NCBI GenBank assembly: GCA_964594985.1
Contig: CAZQNQ010000008.1
Span: 62,001-126,000 of the forward strand
Reading direction: 5' to 3'
Length of the DNA stretch: 64,000 nt
Origin: JADLHS01 sp964594985
GTDB taxonomy: Bacteria > Verrucomicrobiota > Verrucomicrobiia > Limisphaerales > JADLHS01
Part shown: positions 16,881 through 26,900 of the stretch, piece by piece
Numbering within the stretch: the stretch's first letter is position 1
How the letters are laid out: each line of letters starts with the position of its first letter
Notes under the pieces: generated by a model
Databases searched by the model: none
Told to the model about the DNA's origin: nothing
What the model saw: the letters and a program-made list of their open reading frames with translations, nothing else
Made by a program: the position numbers and the translations under genes

Positions 16881-18227
16881 ATGAAGGGTAAAGTCCTGTT
16901 GGTTGATGACGAACCAAACATCCGCGACCTCGTCGCCGCGGTGCTGCAACGCGATTATTCGGTCTCCGAGGCCGAAAGCGGCGCGGCATTACAAAAAGCC
17001 TTCACCGACATGCCGCAACCGGACGTCGTGGTGCTCGACGTGAAACTGCGCGACTCCAGCGGTCTGGATCTCCTCCCGCTCATCAAGAAGCGCTGGCCGG
17101 ACACCGAAGTCGTCATGCTCACCGGCATGGGCACGATGGAGATGGCGCTCGAAGCCGGTCGCCTCGGCGCGTTCACCTTCCTGACCAAGCCCTTCGAGAC
17201 GGAAAAACTTCTGGCCGACGTTAAAGTCGCGTTCGAGAGCAAACAGAAGAAACAGGAAAACGTCGCCCTCCGCGGCGCGCTCGAAATCATGAGCGGCAAC
17301 ACCTCCCCGGTGTTCAACAGCGCGGAGATGAAGGAAGTTGTCCGCACGGTCGAACGCGTCGCCCCGAGCGATGTCGCCATCCTCATCTGCGGCGAAAGCG
17401 GCACGGGCAAGGAGGTCATCGCCGATCTCACCCACGCCATGAGCGCCCGCAGCAAGGGCCGCATCATCAAGATCAACTGCGCCGCCCTGCCCCGCGAACT
17501 GATCGAGAGCGAATTGTTCGGCTCCGTCAAAGGGGCCTATACCGGCGCGCATAGCGATCGCGAAGGTCTGTTTCGCCAGGCCGAAGGCGGCACGCTGTTC
17601 CTCGACGAAATTTCCGAGATGCCGATTGATACGCAGAGCAAGTTGCTCCGCGTGTTGCAGGATCAAAAAGTCCGCCCGGTCGGTGGCAAGACCGATTACC
17701 AGACCAACTGCCGCCTCATCGCCGCGACGAATCGCCATCCCGAGGAAGCCATCAAGGATGGCAAGATGCGCGAGGACTTGTATTACCGGATCAGCGCCAT
17801 CTCCGTGACCCTGCCCGCGCTGCGTGAGCGTCGCGACGACATCATGCCGCTGGCGACCGCGTTCCTGAAACGTTTCGCGGGTCAAGCCAACCGCAGCCTC
17901 AAAGGCTTCACGCAATCAGCCGTGGATCGGCTCACCGGCTTCGACTGGCCCGGCAACGTGCGCCAGTTGCAGAACGAGATCCAACGCGCCGTGCTCCTTT
18001 GTGAAGGCGAGATGATTGACGGCGCAGACCTGTCCATCACGCGCGCCCGACCCGACGGCATCGAGTCGCAGGATACCAATTTTACCCTGCTCGAAGGCGT
18101 CGAGCGCAACGCCATCCTCCAGATGCTGAAGGAAACCAATGGTAATAAGCTTGAAGCCGCCAAACGCCTCGGCATCGGTCGCCAGACGCTTTACAACAAG
18201 ATCAAAGCTTACGGCATCGAGGTTTAA
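16881..18227 (+). CDS. NtrC-family sigma-54-dependent response regulator
   Basis: Three domains are clear in 448 residues. The receiver (1-120) has the acidic pocket VDDE at 8-11, phospho-acceptor Asp53 in VVVLDVKLRD, and the conserved Thr and Lys of MLTGM and LTKPF. The AAA+ domain (about 145-375) has Walker A GESGTGKE at 171-178 and the sigma-54 contact loop as GAYTGA at 218-223 (Tyr instead of the more common Phe). The Fis-type helix-turn-helix is at about 405-445 (KLEAAKRLGIGRQTLYNKIK). It should activate sigma-54 promoters when phosphorylated. No histidine kinase is adjacent, so its sensor is elsewhere. A strong terminator follows. Confidence 0.93.
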   Translation: MKGKVLLVDDEPNIRDLVAAVLQRDYSVSEAESGAALQKAFTDMPQPDVVVLDVKLRDSSGLDLLPLIKKRWPDTEVVMLTGMGTMEMALEAGRLGAFTFLTKPFETEKLLADVKVAFESKQKKQENVALRGALEIMSGNTSPVFNSAEMKEVVRTVERVAPSDVAILICGESGTGKEVIADLTHAMSARSKGRIIKINCAALPRELIESELFGSVKGAYTGAHSDREGLFRQAEGGTLFLDEISEMPIDTQSKLLRVLQDQKVRPVGGKTDYQTNCRLIAATNRHPEEAIKDGKMREDLYYRISAISVTLPALRERRDDIMPLATAFLKRFAGQANRSLKGFTQSAVDRLTGFDWPGNVRQLQNEIQRAVLLCEGEMIDGADLSITRARPDGIESQDTNFTLLEGVERNAILQMLKETNGNKLEAAKRLGIGRQTLYNKIKAYGIEV

Positions 18228-18244
18228 AGGCCCGTTAGCCTTTC

Positions 18245-18272
18245 AAAGACGCGCAAAAGCGCGTCTTTTTTA
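18245..18272 (+). terminator. Rho-independent terminator
   Basis: AGACGCGC and GCGCGTCT form a perfect stem with an AAAA loop, followed by TTTTTTA, about 18 bases after the response-regulator stop. Confidence 0.9.
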
Positions 18273-18293
18273 TTTTCGGCAAAGACCGACCAC

Positions 18294-18539
18294 TTATGTC
18301 CGATCTTCAAAAACATCGGAAACGGTGCATTTAAGGCGCTTCAATAAGTGCTCCAATGTTTTGATGGTGACATTTTGTTCACCAAGTTCCATGCGATGTA
18401 GAGATGAAGATGATATGCCAAGCTTACGAGCAAAAACAGGATAAGTCATTTCTCCGCGTTTTCTTCGCAGGAACTTGCCTAATTGCTTTTGCATGAACAC
18501 CGCCATCTTCAGCAGTGTGTCGCGGCTGATTTCCCACAT
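18294..18539 (-). CDS. XRE-family DNA-binding regulator (small)
   Basis: The 81-residue product is almost entirely one Cro/C1-type helix-turn-helix. The recognition region is TYPVFARKLGISSSSLHRME, followed by GEQNVTIKTLEHLLKRL. The first start is preceded by AAGAGA at good distance; ATGs 11 and 15 codons later are alternatives and keep the domain. It lies opposite to its neighbours, between the sigma-54 activator and the interrupted PEP-CTERM gene. Its target is unknown. Confidence 0.75.
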   Translation of the reverse strand: MWEISRDTLLKMAVFMQKQLGKFLRRKRGEMTYPVFARKLGISSSSLHRMELGEQNVTIKTLEHLLKRLKCTVSDVFEDRT

Positions 18540-18626
18540 GTGGAAAATTCTCTTGACTGTTTTAAGTGTCCCTTAATAATCGTCCTCAATCAGAATTTTA
18601 TCGGGATATTTCAAACAAAGCGGGTT

Positions 18627-19106
18627 ATGAACAACTCATTCAGAAGGTTGTGGGCGGGGATTTTTATCGGGGCAGCAGGCTTGTTGCTGTTTGCCAATTT
18701 CACTTCAGCCCAGATGTGGGCGCGGATTGTGGCGGAGAATAAACTACAGATCACATCAGTTACTGCCGAGAAGGTCCCATGGACTGGCACGTTTTGGTCG
18801 TTTCAGCGGACGAACTTGCCGCCTTTGCCGTTCAATCCATTTCCCCAACTCTCCGTGTACTACCTTGGTTACGGCAATTCCTACCTGGTGGATGATTCCG
18901 AGGTGGACTACGAGGCCATTTACCAACAGCGCGAGGAGGAGCGGACCTTGCGGCGCTTGGAATGGGAGGCCGGGCTGTTAAGCGCCGAGGAGTATTTCAG
19001 TGCCGAAGGCAGTTCCGCCGCTATGATGATGAGCAGCTATTCGTACGGCAATGGGGTGTATCTCGTGGACTTGGTGGTTACCAACTCCGGGGTTCAGCCG
19101 ATGACT
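18627..19106 (+). pseudogene. PEP-CTERM protein, 5' part (interrupted by IS)
   Basis: The start at 18627 gives a signal peptide, MNNSFRRLWAGIFIGAAGLL and onward to a cut near FTSA/QMW. About 130 residues of mature protein follow, including a Tyr/Glu-rich stretch (YLVDDSEVDYEAIYQQREEE). The frame then runs into the left inverted repeat of an IS3-family element at 19104 and stops at 19142. The rest of the gene lies beyond the IS at 20391. Both parts are in the same frame (160 and 194 codons), so precise loss of the IS would restore a protein of about 350 residues. Confidence 0.8.
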
Positions 19107-19157
19107 GGCCTTGCCTCGATTTGGTGGACAGGGTTGGGATGAGGCATGAGGCATGGT

Positions 19158-19997
19158 TTAGTTGAGTTGCGTTTCAAAGTCCACAGGGGATTGGAAACCG
19201 AGCGCGCTGTGGAACCGTACTCGGTTGTAAAAGACTTCGATCCATTCGAAGATCGCCGCCCGCGCCTGGGCGCGCGTGGCGAACACGCAGCGATGAATCA
19301 GTTCGCGTTTAAGACTGCTCCAGAAGCTCTCGATCCAGGCGTTGTCGTAGCAATTGCCTTTGCGGCTCATGCTCGGAATCACGCCGGCCTGCGCCAAGCG
19401 CGCCCGATACGCCGCGCTGGCGTATTGCACCCCGCGATCCGAGTGATGCACCAGACCGGCCGGGGGGTGGCGTTGCTTCAAGGCCATCTCCAACGCCGCC
19501 AACGGCAGTCTAGTCTCCAACGAATCGCTCATGGCCCAGCCGACGCAGCGACGGGTGCAGCGGTCCACCAGGCCGGCCACATACAACCAGCCTTCCAAGG
19601 TGGGCACGTAAGTGATGTCGCCCACCCACACCACATCGGGCGCACACGGCGGCGTCTGCGCCAGCAGATGATTGGGTGCGACGGGCAAATCATGTTCGCT
19701 GTCGGTCAGGCTCATCGGCTTGAAACGGCGGCGTACCTTCTGGCTCAAGCCCGCCTGCTGCATCAGCCGCGCCACGCGGACCCGACCGCAACGATGGCCG
19801 CGCGTTTGCAGCCAGCGCGTGATGCGCGGACTGCCGTAAGTCTCACGGCTTTCCTGATGCGCCAGCGTGATCAGCGGCAAGAGTGCGGCGTTGGCCTGCG
19901 CACGTGGGCCGGGCGCACGCGCGGCCCAGTCATGGTAACCACTGCGCGAAACGGCCAATGCTTCGCACAACTCACTGATCGAGTAGTCCCGGTTCAT
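19158..19997 (-). CDS. IS3-family transposase OrfB (DDE integrase)
   Basis: From its internal ATG the product has 279 residues: an HTH-21-like N-terminal part (about 35-90, with ESRETYGSPRITRWLQTRG) and an rve integrase core. The catalytic triad is visible as Asp127 (WVGDITYV), Asp187 (HHSDRGVQY) and Glu223 (NAWIESFWSSLK), with the usual 35-residue D-E spacing. The open frame extends upstream to 20183 without a stop, so the working protein is probably an OrfAB fusion made by -1 frameshifting on the A8 run. The ATG at 19997 overlaps nothing essential and could give separate OrfB. Confidence 0.92.
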   Translation of the reverse strand: MNRDYSISELCEALAVSRSGYHDWAARAPGPRAQANAALLPLITLAHQESRETYGSPRITRWLQTRGHRCGRVRVARLMQQAGLSQKVRRRFKPMSLTDSEHDLPVAPNHLLAQTPPCAPDVVWVGDITYVPTLEGWLYVAGLVDRCTRRCVGWAMSDSLETRLPLAALEMALKQRHPPAGLVHHSDRGVQYASAAYRARLAQAGVIPSMSRKGNCYDNAWIESFWSSLKRELIHRCVFATRAQARAAIFEWIEVFYNRVRFHSALGFQSPVDFETQLN

Positions 19998-20002
19998 GGC
20001 CT

Positions 20003-20329
20003 TTATCCGTTCAAAGCGTTCCCGCTGGGTTCGGAGAGGATGCCCAACGTTTTTTTTAGAATGTCCCGTTGCCGGGAGACGTGCAGCAGCTCGCGTTTGA
20101 GCCGACGGACTTCTTCCTCCAGTTGTTGGGCCGAGCGCTGGCCTGGACCGGTGACCGGCAGGGTGGCCAATTGCTTTTTCCACTTCTGGATGCTCTGGTC
20201 ACTGACGCCCAGTTCCGCAGCGATCTGCTGGAGCGACTTGCCTCCTTGCAGCCACAGCTCGACCGCAGCGCGCTTGAAGGACTCGTCATACCGTTTATAC
20301 TTTCGGGGGACTTGCTTTTCGTTGTTCAT
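20003..20329 (-). CDS. IS3-family OrfA (helix-turn-helix)
   Basis: The 108-residue product has a transposase_8-type helix-turn-helix (about 10-55, SFKRAAVELWLQGGKSLQQI then AAELGVSDQSIQKWKKQL) and a leucine-rich coiled coil (about 68-95). It binds the IS ends. The start MNNEKQVPRKYKRY at 20329 is preferred to an upstream in-frame ATG that lies inside the inverted repeat. Codons CTA AAA AAA ACG near the end form the likely slippery site leading into OrfB. Confidence 0.88.
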   Translation of the reverse strand: MNNEKQVPRKYKRYDESFKRAAVELWLQGGKSLQQIAAELGVSDQSIQKWKKQLATLPVTGPGQRSAQQLEEEVRRLKRELLHVSRQRDILKKTLGILSEPSGNALNG

Positions 20330-20390
20330 GGGGTTGTGCCTTGAGCTCACACAATCACCCAACCCTTGTCCACCAAATCGAGGCAAGGCC

Positions 20391-20972
20391 AGTGTTACCT
20401 ATGTGGGGCTGAATTTCTTGGGGGGATACGAAATCCAAGTTCTTCAGAATCCCACAAATGGAAACTACACTGGATTCATGTTAACCCCTGAGGGCAGGAC
20501 CCCGCCAGAAACCCCATACATCAATACCTTTTCGTATGACCACTTTGTTGACGAAGGTATCCGTGTTTTTTTGGTTTCTGCGAACCAGCCAATCAGTGAG
20601 CAAACGATTCAATCGGGCAGCTATACGGAGTTAATGACGCTGAATAGTTACCTTTTTGCCTCTGGTTCGCCGTTTTATGTCGGATTATACACAGGAGAAT
20701 TCTTTCCGCAGAACGGCGTATATCCTGATCCAATGTTTGGTTGGGCAAGATTAGTCAATAGCCAAGGTGTCATTCAAATGCTCGATAGCGCCCTAGCCTA
20801 CAAATCAGGTGGAATTTATGTCGGCACTCAAAACCTGATTCAAGTTCCCGAACCTAGCAGCACGCTAGTTTTAACTTTGGGCATGTTAGTACTCGGTTGC
20901 CGTAAAAAGGCAATGCGTCGTCGCCCTTGGTGCCGTCGGGCAGAATGCCTGAAGCGAACCGACCCCCTTTGA
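20391..20972 (+). pseudogene. PEP-CTERM protein, 3' part (interrupted by IS)
   Basis: The fragment continues the frame of the 18627 gene beyond the IS: SVTYVGLNFLGGYEIQVL and so on for about 194 codons. It ends in VPEPSSTLVLTLGMLVLGCR then KKAMRRR, which is a PEP-CTERM sorting signal (PEP motif, membrane helix, basic tail). The full protein was therefore exported and probably handled by an exosortase. An open frame that runs from 19146 through the IS into this fragment is an artefact. Confidence 0.8.
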
Positions 20973-21038
20973 TTGCACCGTAAGATTGTTCTATCGGCCT
21001 CTGATCCGATAGTTGTTGGTGCAAACCCAAGACCCACA

Positions 21039-21082
21039 GCGGAACCCGGCTCATACAGCGTGTTCCGCCGTTTTGTTTTCTT
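21039..21082 (+). terminator. Terminator after the PEP-CTERM remnant
   Basis: GCGGAAC (21039-21045) pairs with GTTCCGC (21062-21068) and is followed by CGTTTTGTTTTCTTC. It separates the split gene from the ATP-grasp operon. The rest of the 299-bp gap has no visible gene. Confidence 0.65.
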
Positions 21083-21271
21083 CACTCGGCAAGGCGGCTG
21101 CTATGAAGGTCATGATGCAATTCATTCATCAGAAACACCCGGGATTCAGATACCAGCGGTTTGCTTGCGTCCAGCCTGAAAATGTTGATGATTACGGCAT
21201 GATTCGACACGCCACGGCGGTTGCATGAAGTGCGTCACGCCACCAATCTCCCAACCAACCGTTGTTACTAA

Positions 21272-22747
21272 ATGACCAGCGCGCTCAAATCCAAACCCGC
21301 TCCCGCCATGCTGACGGGCTACGTCCCGGAGACGTTCTTCGATGAAATGGTATCGGCCTCGGGCAAGATCCGGCCACACTACGCGAAGTTTGCGGAACTC
21401 TTTCAGGCCACCACCAAGGAAGTATTCGACAGCAAGCGACAAGCGGTGGACCTCGCGTTCATGCGCCAGGGCGTGACGTTCAATGTCTATGGCGACTCCG
21501 CCGGCACGGAGAAGATTTTCCCGTTCGACCTGTTGCCGCGCATCATTCCCAACAAGGAGTGGGAGATGTTGGAACGCGGCCTCGCGCAACGCATCACGGC
21601 ACTGAACCTGTTCCTGCACGACATCTATCACGAACAGAAAATCCTCAAGGATGGGGTGGTCCCCCCGAGCTACGTACTCACGGGAAAACATTTCCGCCGC
21701 GAGTTCGTGAACTTCAACGTGCCCAAGGATATTTACATCCACATCTGCGGCACCGATCTCATCCGCGATGACAAAGGAAATTATCTCGTTCTCGAAGACA
21801 ACGGCCGGTGCCCGTCCGGCGTGAGTTACGTTTTGGAAAATCGCCGGGCGATGAAGCGCACGCTTCCGGAGATGTTCGAGACCATCGGCATCCGGCCCGT
21901 GGAGGATTATCCGCAAGAGCTGTTGCGTGTGTTGCAACACATCGCCCCGGCCGGGGTGGCGTATCCGCGCGTCGTGCTCCTGACACCCGGCGCTTACAAC
22001 TCGGCTTACTTCGAGCATACGTATCTGGCCCGGCAGATGGGCATCGAGATCGTCGAGGGTCGCGATCTCGTGGTCCGCAACGCCCGCGTATTCATGCGCA
22101 CGACGAAAGGCTTGCAGCCCGTGCATGTGATTTACCGCCGGCTCGACGACGATTTCCTCGACCCGACGGTGTTCCGCCGCGACTCGATGCTCGGGGTGCC
22201 GGGACTGGTGAACGCCTATCGCTCCGGCAATGTCTCGCTCGCCAACTCCATCGGCACGGGCATCGCCGACGACAAGGTCATGTATTACTTCGTGCCGCGC
22301 ATGATCAAGTATTACCTCGATCAAGACCCGATCATTCCGAACGTGGACACCTATCTCGCCAGCGAAGAAACCGACAAGAAATACATTCTCGATAACCTGG
22401 AAAAACTCGTGGTCAAGGCCGCGAACGAATCCGGTGGTTACGGCATGCTCATCGGCCCAAAGGCGACGAAGGCCGAGATCGCCGAGTTCCGCAAGAAGGT
22501 CGAAGCCGAGCCGCGCAATTACATCGCGCAACCGACCATCTCGCTCTCCCGCCATCCCACGCACGTGAACGATGGCTTGTTTGAAGGCCGCCACATTGAC
22601 CTGCGCCCGTTCGTGCTCTACGGCGAAAAGATTGTCACCGTGCCCGGCGGACTCACGCGGGTGGCGTTGCGCAAGGGTTCGCTCGTCGTCAATTCGTCCC
22701 AAGGCGGCGGCAGCAAAGACACCTGGGTGCTTTATGGAGATGAGTGA
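21272..22747 (+). CDS. Circularly permuted ATP-grasp type 2 protein (DUF404/DUF407)
   Basis: The 491-residue product belongs to the CP_ATPgrasp family, in which the ATP-grasp fold is circularly permuted. Conserved blocks are RQGVTFNVYGD (about 70-80), EDNGRCPSGVSYVLENR (about 175-191), VLLTPGAYNSAYFEHTYLAR (about 234-253), YRRLDDDFLDP (about 288-298) and the C-terminal SQGGGSKDTWVL. By family it should activate a carboxylate with ATP and join it to an amine; the substrates are unknown. It opens a cluster with alpha-E, transglutaminase and DUF2126 proteins, and a fused paralogue lies at 27437. The next gene is separated only by a palindromic repeat. Confidence 0.88.
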   Translation: MTSALKSKPAPAMLTGYVPETFFDEMVSASGKIRPHYAKFAELFQATTKEVFDSKRQAVDLAFMRQGVTFNVYGDSAGTEKIFPFDLLPRIIPNKEWEMLERGLAQRITALNLFLHDIYHEQKILKDGVVPPSYVLTGKHFRREFVNFNVPKDIYIHICGTDLIRDDKGNYLVLEDNGRCPSGVSYVLENRRAMKRTLPEMFETIGIRPVEDYPQELLRVLQHIAPAGVAYPRVVLLTPGAYNSAYFEHTYLARQMGIEIVEGRDLVVRNARVFMRTTKGLQPVHVIYRRLDDDFLDPTVFRRDSMLGVPGLVNAYRSGNVSLANSIGTGIADDKVMYYFVPRMIKYYLDQDPIIPNVDTYLASEETDKKYILDNLEKLVVKAANESGGYGMLIGPKATKAEIAEFRKKVEAEPRNYIAQPTISLSRHPTHVNDGLFEGRHIDLRPFVLYGEKIVTVPGGLTRVALRKGSLVVNSSQGGGSKDTWVLYGDE

Positions 22748-22751
22748 TATG

Positions 22752-22852
22752 AACATCGAACCCCCAACTTCCAACGCCCAACTTCCAGCAAGTCGCCAAT
22801 CGCACGCCCCGGTCATTGGGCGTTCGAGGTTGGATGTTGAATGTTGGATGTT
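22752..22852. repeat. Palindromic repeat between ATP-grasp and alpha-E genes
   Basis: Inverted arms built on CCAACTTCCAACGCCCAAC and its complement (CGTTCGAGGTTGGATGTTGA). A related element lies at 31324-31402 in the same operon. It fills nearly the whole 120-bp gap and could fold as a hairpin in the mRNA. Confidence 0.75.
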
Positions 22853-22867
22853 TTCCCATTCCCTATC

Positions 22868-23902
22868 ATGTTAAGCCGCGTTGCCAACTCCCTCTACTGG
22901 ATGTCGCGTTATATCGAACGCGCCGAGAACATCGCGCGCATCGTGGACGTGAACCTGCAACTCCTCCTCGACCTGCGCGACCTCAACGAGAAACGCCTGG
23001 CCGAACACTGGCTGCCCATCGTGCAGACCACCGGCGACGAGGAACAATTCTTCGCCCTGCACAAAAAAGCCACCGCAAGGAATGTCAACGAGTTCCTCGT
23101 CTTCCAGATGGAGAATCCCAACTCCATTGTCTTCTCGATCTGTCAGGCGCGCGAAAATGCCCGCATGGTGCGCGACCAGATCACCGTCGAGTTGTGGGAG
23201 GAGTTGAACCGCCTTTACTGGTTTGTCCGCACGAACACCGCCCGCCAGGTCTGGAAGGAGAGTCCGTCCGAGTTTTTCCAGCAGATCAAGGCCGGTTCGC
23301 TCCACATCATCGGGCTTACCGACGCCACCCTGATCCACAACGAAGGCTGGTGGTTCGCGCAAGCGGGCAAGTTCATCGAACGCGCCGACAAGACCTCGCG
23401 CATTCTCGACCTGCGCTATCAAGCGCTGCCGGAAAAGGGCGCGCCCAAAAGCGTCAGTCAGGAGGATGCCCTCGAATGGTCCGCGATCCTGCGTTCGTGC
23501 AGCGCGTGGGATTCCTACAAATCCATCAATGGCGCGGAAGTCAATCCGGTGCTCGTCGCCGAATTCCTTTTACTAAACGAGGAGTTTCCGCGATCCGTGG
23601 AATTCTGCGTCGCCGAACTCAACCGGGCGCTCCGGCGCATCTCCGGCGTCGCCGAAAACAAGTTTTGCAACGCCGCCGAAAAACTCGCCGGGCGGCTGGT
23701 GGCCGAATTGCAGTTCACCTCGATTGACGAGGTTTTTGACCAGGGCTTGCATCAATACCTGGATGCGTTGCAGCTCAAGCTCAACAACATCGGCGCGGAG
23801 TTGTTCAACGCCTACATTTTTCAGCAGTTCAACAACCTCGAAGACGAAATCATGGTCCAGCAGGAGGAGCAACAACAACAAATGATGAAGGAAGAATTAT
23901 GA
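22868..23902 (+). CDS. Alpha-E domain protein (DUF403)
   Basis: The 344-residue all-helical product begins MLSRVANSLYWMSRYIERAE, the family signature. It is a stand-alone alpha-E protein, encoded almost always beside circularly permuted ATP-grasp genes, and is thought to act with them, possibly holding the acceptor or the complex together. Its C terminus is glutamine/glutamate-rich. The start at 22868 is chosen because residues before it would come from the repeat. The same domain forms the C-terminal half of the 27437 protein. Confidence 0.88.
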   Translation: MLSRVANSLYWMSRYIERAENIARIVDVNLQLLLDLRDLNEKRLAEHWLPIVQTTGDEEQFFALHKKATARNVNEFLVFQMENPNSIVFSICQARENARMVRDQITVELWEELNRLYWFVRTNTARQVWKESPSEFFQQIKAGSLHIIGLTDATLIHNEGWWFAQAGKFIERADKTSRILDLRYQALPEKGAPKSVSQEDALEWSAILRSCSAWDSYKSINGAEVNPVLVAEFLLLNEEFPRSVEFCVAELNRALRRISGVAENKFCNAAEKLAGRLVAELQFTSIDEVFDQGLHQYLDALQLKLNNIGAELFNAYIFQQFNNLEDEIMVQQEEQQQQMMKEEL

Positions 23903-23969
23903 ATGATGAAACTCGCGCAGTCCATGACTCGAGGCACTTCATAATTCAACATTCATAATTCACACTTCA
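23893..23969. repeat. AT-rich inverted repeat between alpha-E and transglutaminase genes
   Basis: GAATTATGAATGATGAA at the left pairs with TTCATAATTC copies at the right; CATTCATAATTC recurs. It fills the 71-bp gap and overlaps the last codons of the alpha-E gene. Confidence 0.65.
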
Positions 23970-23973
23970 TAAA

Positions 23974-26900
23974 ATGTCCATCCACGTCGCGCTCCACCAC
24001 AAGACGCACTACCAGTACGACCGGCTGATCAATCTCGGTCCGCAGGTGGTGCGCTTGCGACCTGCGCCCCACTCCCGGACGCGCATCCTGAGCTACTCGC
24101 TCAAAATCACGCCCGAGAAACATTTTATCAATTGGGTGCAGGACCCGCAGGCGAATTACGCCGCACGCCTGGTGTTCGAGGAGAAAACCCGCGAGCTGTG
24201 CGTTGAGGTGGACCTGGTTGCCGAGATGGCGGTATTCAATCCATTTGATTTCTTCCTCGAACCACAGGCGGAAAAATTCCCCTTCGCCTACGATCCCGCC
24301 TCCGATCACGAACTCGCGCCATTCAAACGCAAATGCTGGCTGACGCCGGCATTCACCAAATATCTGACCGCCATCCGCCGCGAGGTGCTGGGCGAAGTGA
24401 AACGCCGCACGAAGCAGGAGCGGCTTGATGTTCCCGAAAAGGACAAACCCCGCACGATTGATTTTCTCGTCGCCATCAATCAGCGCCTCTGGAAAGACAT
24501 CAAATACACCATCCGCCTCGAACCCGGGGTGCAGACGCCCGAGGAATCGCTCACGAAGTTGAGCGGTTCGTGTCGCGATTCGGCCTGGCTGCTCTGCCAG
24601 TTGTTGCGGCATTGCGGTCTCGCCTCGCGTTTTGTCAGCGGTTACCTGCTCCAGTTGAAGCCGGACGTGAAATCACTCGACGGCCCGAGTGGTGCGGAAA
24701 AGGATTTCACCGACCTGCACGCGTGGACGGAAGTTTATCTGCCCGGCGGCGGCTGGATCGGACTTGATCCCACATCCGGCCTGCTCGCGGGCGAAGGCCA
24801 CATTCCCCTGGCCTGCACACCTGATCCTTCGAGCGCCGCGCCGATCAGCGGCGCGCTGGATGAGTGCGAGTGTGAGTTCAGTCATGAGATGAACGTGACG
24901 CGCGTCTATGAATCACCGCGCGTCACCCTGCCCTACACCGATGAACAATGGAAGAGCATCGAATCACTCGGCCACGCGATTGACGACGATCTGAAGAAGG
25001 GCGACGTGCGCCTCACGATGGGTGGCGAGCCGACATTTGTCTCGATTGATGATCCCGATGGCCCGGAATGGAATTTCACCGCAGTCTCGCACAAGAAGCG
25101 CACGCTCTCCGGCGAACTCATCAAGCGGTTGCGCAAGAAGTTCGCGCCTGGATCGTTGCTGCATTACGGCCAGGGCAAGTGGTATCCCGGCGAACAACTT
25201 CCCCGCTACGCGCTCGGTTGTTATTGGCGCAAGGATGGCGTGCCGATCTGGAAGGATGATTCGCTCATCGCGGACGAATCCAAGAATTATGGTCACGGCG
25301 CGAAAGACGCAAAGGCATTGCTCACGCGCATTTCCAAAGTCGTCGGCACGGATCCAAAATATCTGATCCCCGCCTACGAGGATGCGTTCTATTACACTTG
25401 GAAGGAACGGCGCTTCCCTTCCAACGTCACGCCGGAGAAATCCAATCTCAAGGACAAGCTCGAACGCGCCCGCATTGCACGGATTTTCCAGCAAGGCCTC
25501 GGCTCGGTGGTCGGCTACGCGCTGCCGATCAAGCGCGCGTGGTATGGCAACCAACAGGGTTGGATGTCCGGCTCGTGGTTCTTGCGCGATGACGACACGC
25601 TCTGGCTCATCCCCGGCGATTCGGCGATGGGCCTGCGCCTGCCGCTCGATTCCGTGCCGTGGGTCGCGGGGAAAGATTATCCCTGGACCTGGCAGCAAGA
25701 CCCGTCGGCGCAACTGCCGGAATTGCCCCGCGAATTTCCCTATCGCGCGAAACCTGAAACCAGCGGGCAACGCTTCCTCCGCACCGGCGGAGCGCCAACG
25801 CCTGCGGGTTACGGCCCCGGCCAACGCGCGCAGCGGCTCGGCAAGCTGGAGAAAGAGCCGGAGTTGCCCGAGTTGGAAAAAGAGTTCGACCCGAATCGCC
25901 GTCCCGTTCAGGGCGAGAGCGCGCCGTGGATTGTCCGCACCGCACTGTGCGTCGAGCCGCGTGACGGTCGTTTGCATATCTTCATGCCGCCGGTCGAGAC
26001 GACGGAAGATTATCTCGATCTCATCGCGGGCATCGAAACCGCCGTCACCGAACTCGGCACTCCGGTCGTCATCGAAGGCGAGACGCCGCCCAAAGATCCG
26101 CGCTTGAACAAACTCGGCGTCACGCCCGACCCCGGCGTCATCGAGGTGAACATGCACCCGAGCAAGACTTGGGATGAACTCGTCGAGCGCACGACCACGG
26201 TTTACGAGGAAGCGCGCCAGACCCGGCTCGGCACGGAAAAATTCATGGTGGACGGGCGCCACACCGGTACGGGCGGCGGCAACCACATCATCATCGGCGG
26301 TGAAACGCCATCGGATTCACCGGTGCTGCGCCGCCCCGATCTGCTGCGCTCGCTGATTTCATACTGGCAAAATCACCCGTCGTTGAGCTGGCTGTTCAGC
26401 GGCTTGTTTGTCGGCCCGACTTCACAAGCGCCACGTATTGACGAAGCACGCAATGATTCGCTTTACGAACTTGAGATCGCGTTCAAGGAACTGGCCCGGA
26501 ACATCAGCAGGTTCGGCTACACGCCCCCGTGGCTTTCGGATCGGTTGTTCCGCAATCTGCTCATTGATTCCAGCGGCAACACGCATCGCGCGGAGTTCTC
26601 GATTGATAAACTTTTCGCGCCCGAAAGTAGCACGGGTCGTCTCGGACTCGTCGAGATGCGTGCATTCGAGATGCCGCCGCACGCGCAGATGAGTCTTGCA
26701 CAACATTTGTTGTTGCGCGGCCTCGTCTCAAAGTTTTGGAAAGAACCTTACACGAACAATCTTGTGCGCTGGGGCACGGACATCCATGACCGCTGGATGC
26801 TGCCGCATTTTTGCGAGACGGATTTTCGCGAAGTCGTCCGCGATCTGCGCGATGCTGGCTATCCATTCGAGTTCGACTGGTTCGCGCCGCACTTTGAGTT

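Larger units (their letters stand above)
19104..20393 (-). mobile_element. IS3-family insertion sequence, apparently complete
   Basis: The terminal inverted repeats are ACTGGCCTTGCCTCGATTTG and following (19104-19138) and the complement at 20358-20393; they differ by one base insertion. Between them lie orfA and orfB in overlapping frames, an IS3 arrangement with a run of eight A on the coding strand (20050-20057) as slippage site. I see no clear target duplication, so the exact outer bases are uncertain by a few positions. Both transposase frames are intact. Confidence 0.88.

Noticed and set aside
19146..20972. A 608-codon plus-strand open frame
   Set aside because: Its first two-thirds run antisense through the IS3 transposase; only the last 194 codons (PEP-CTERM end) are real.
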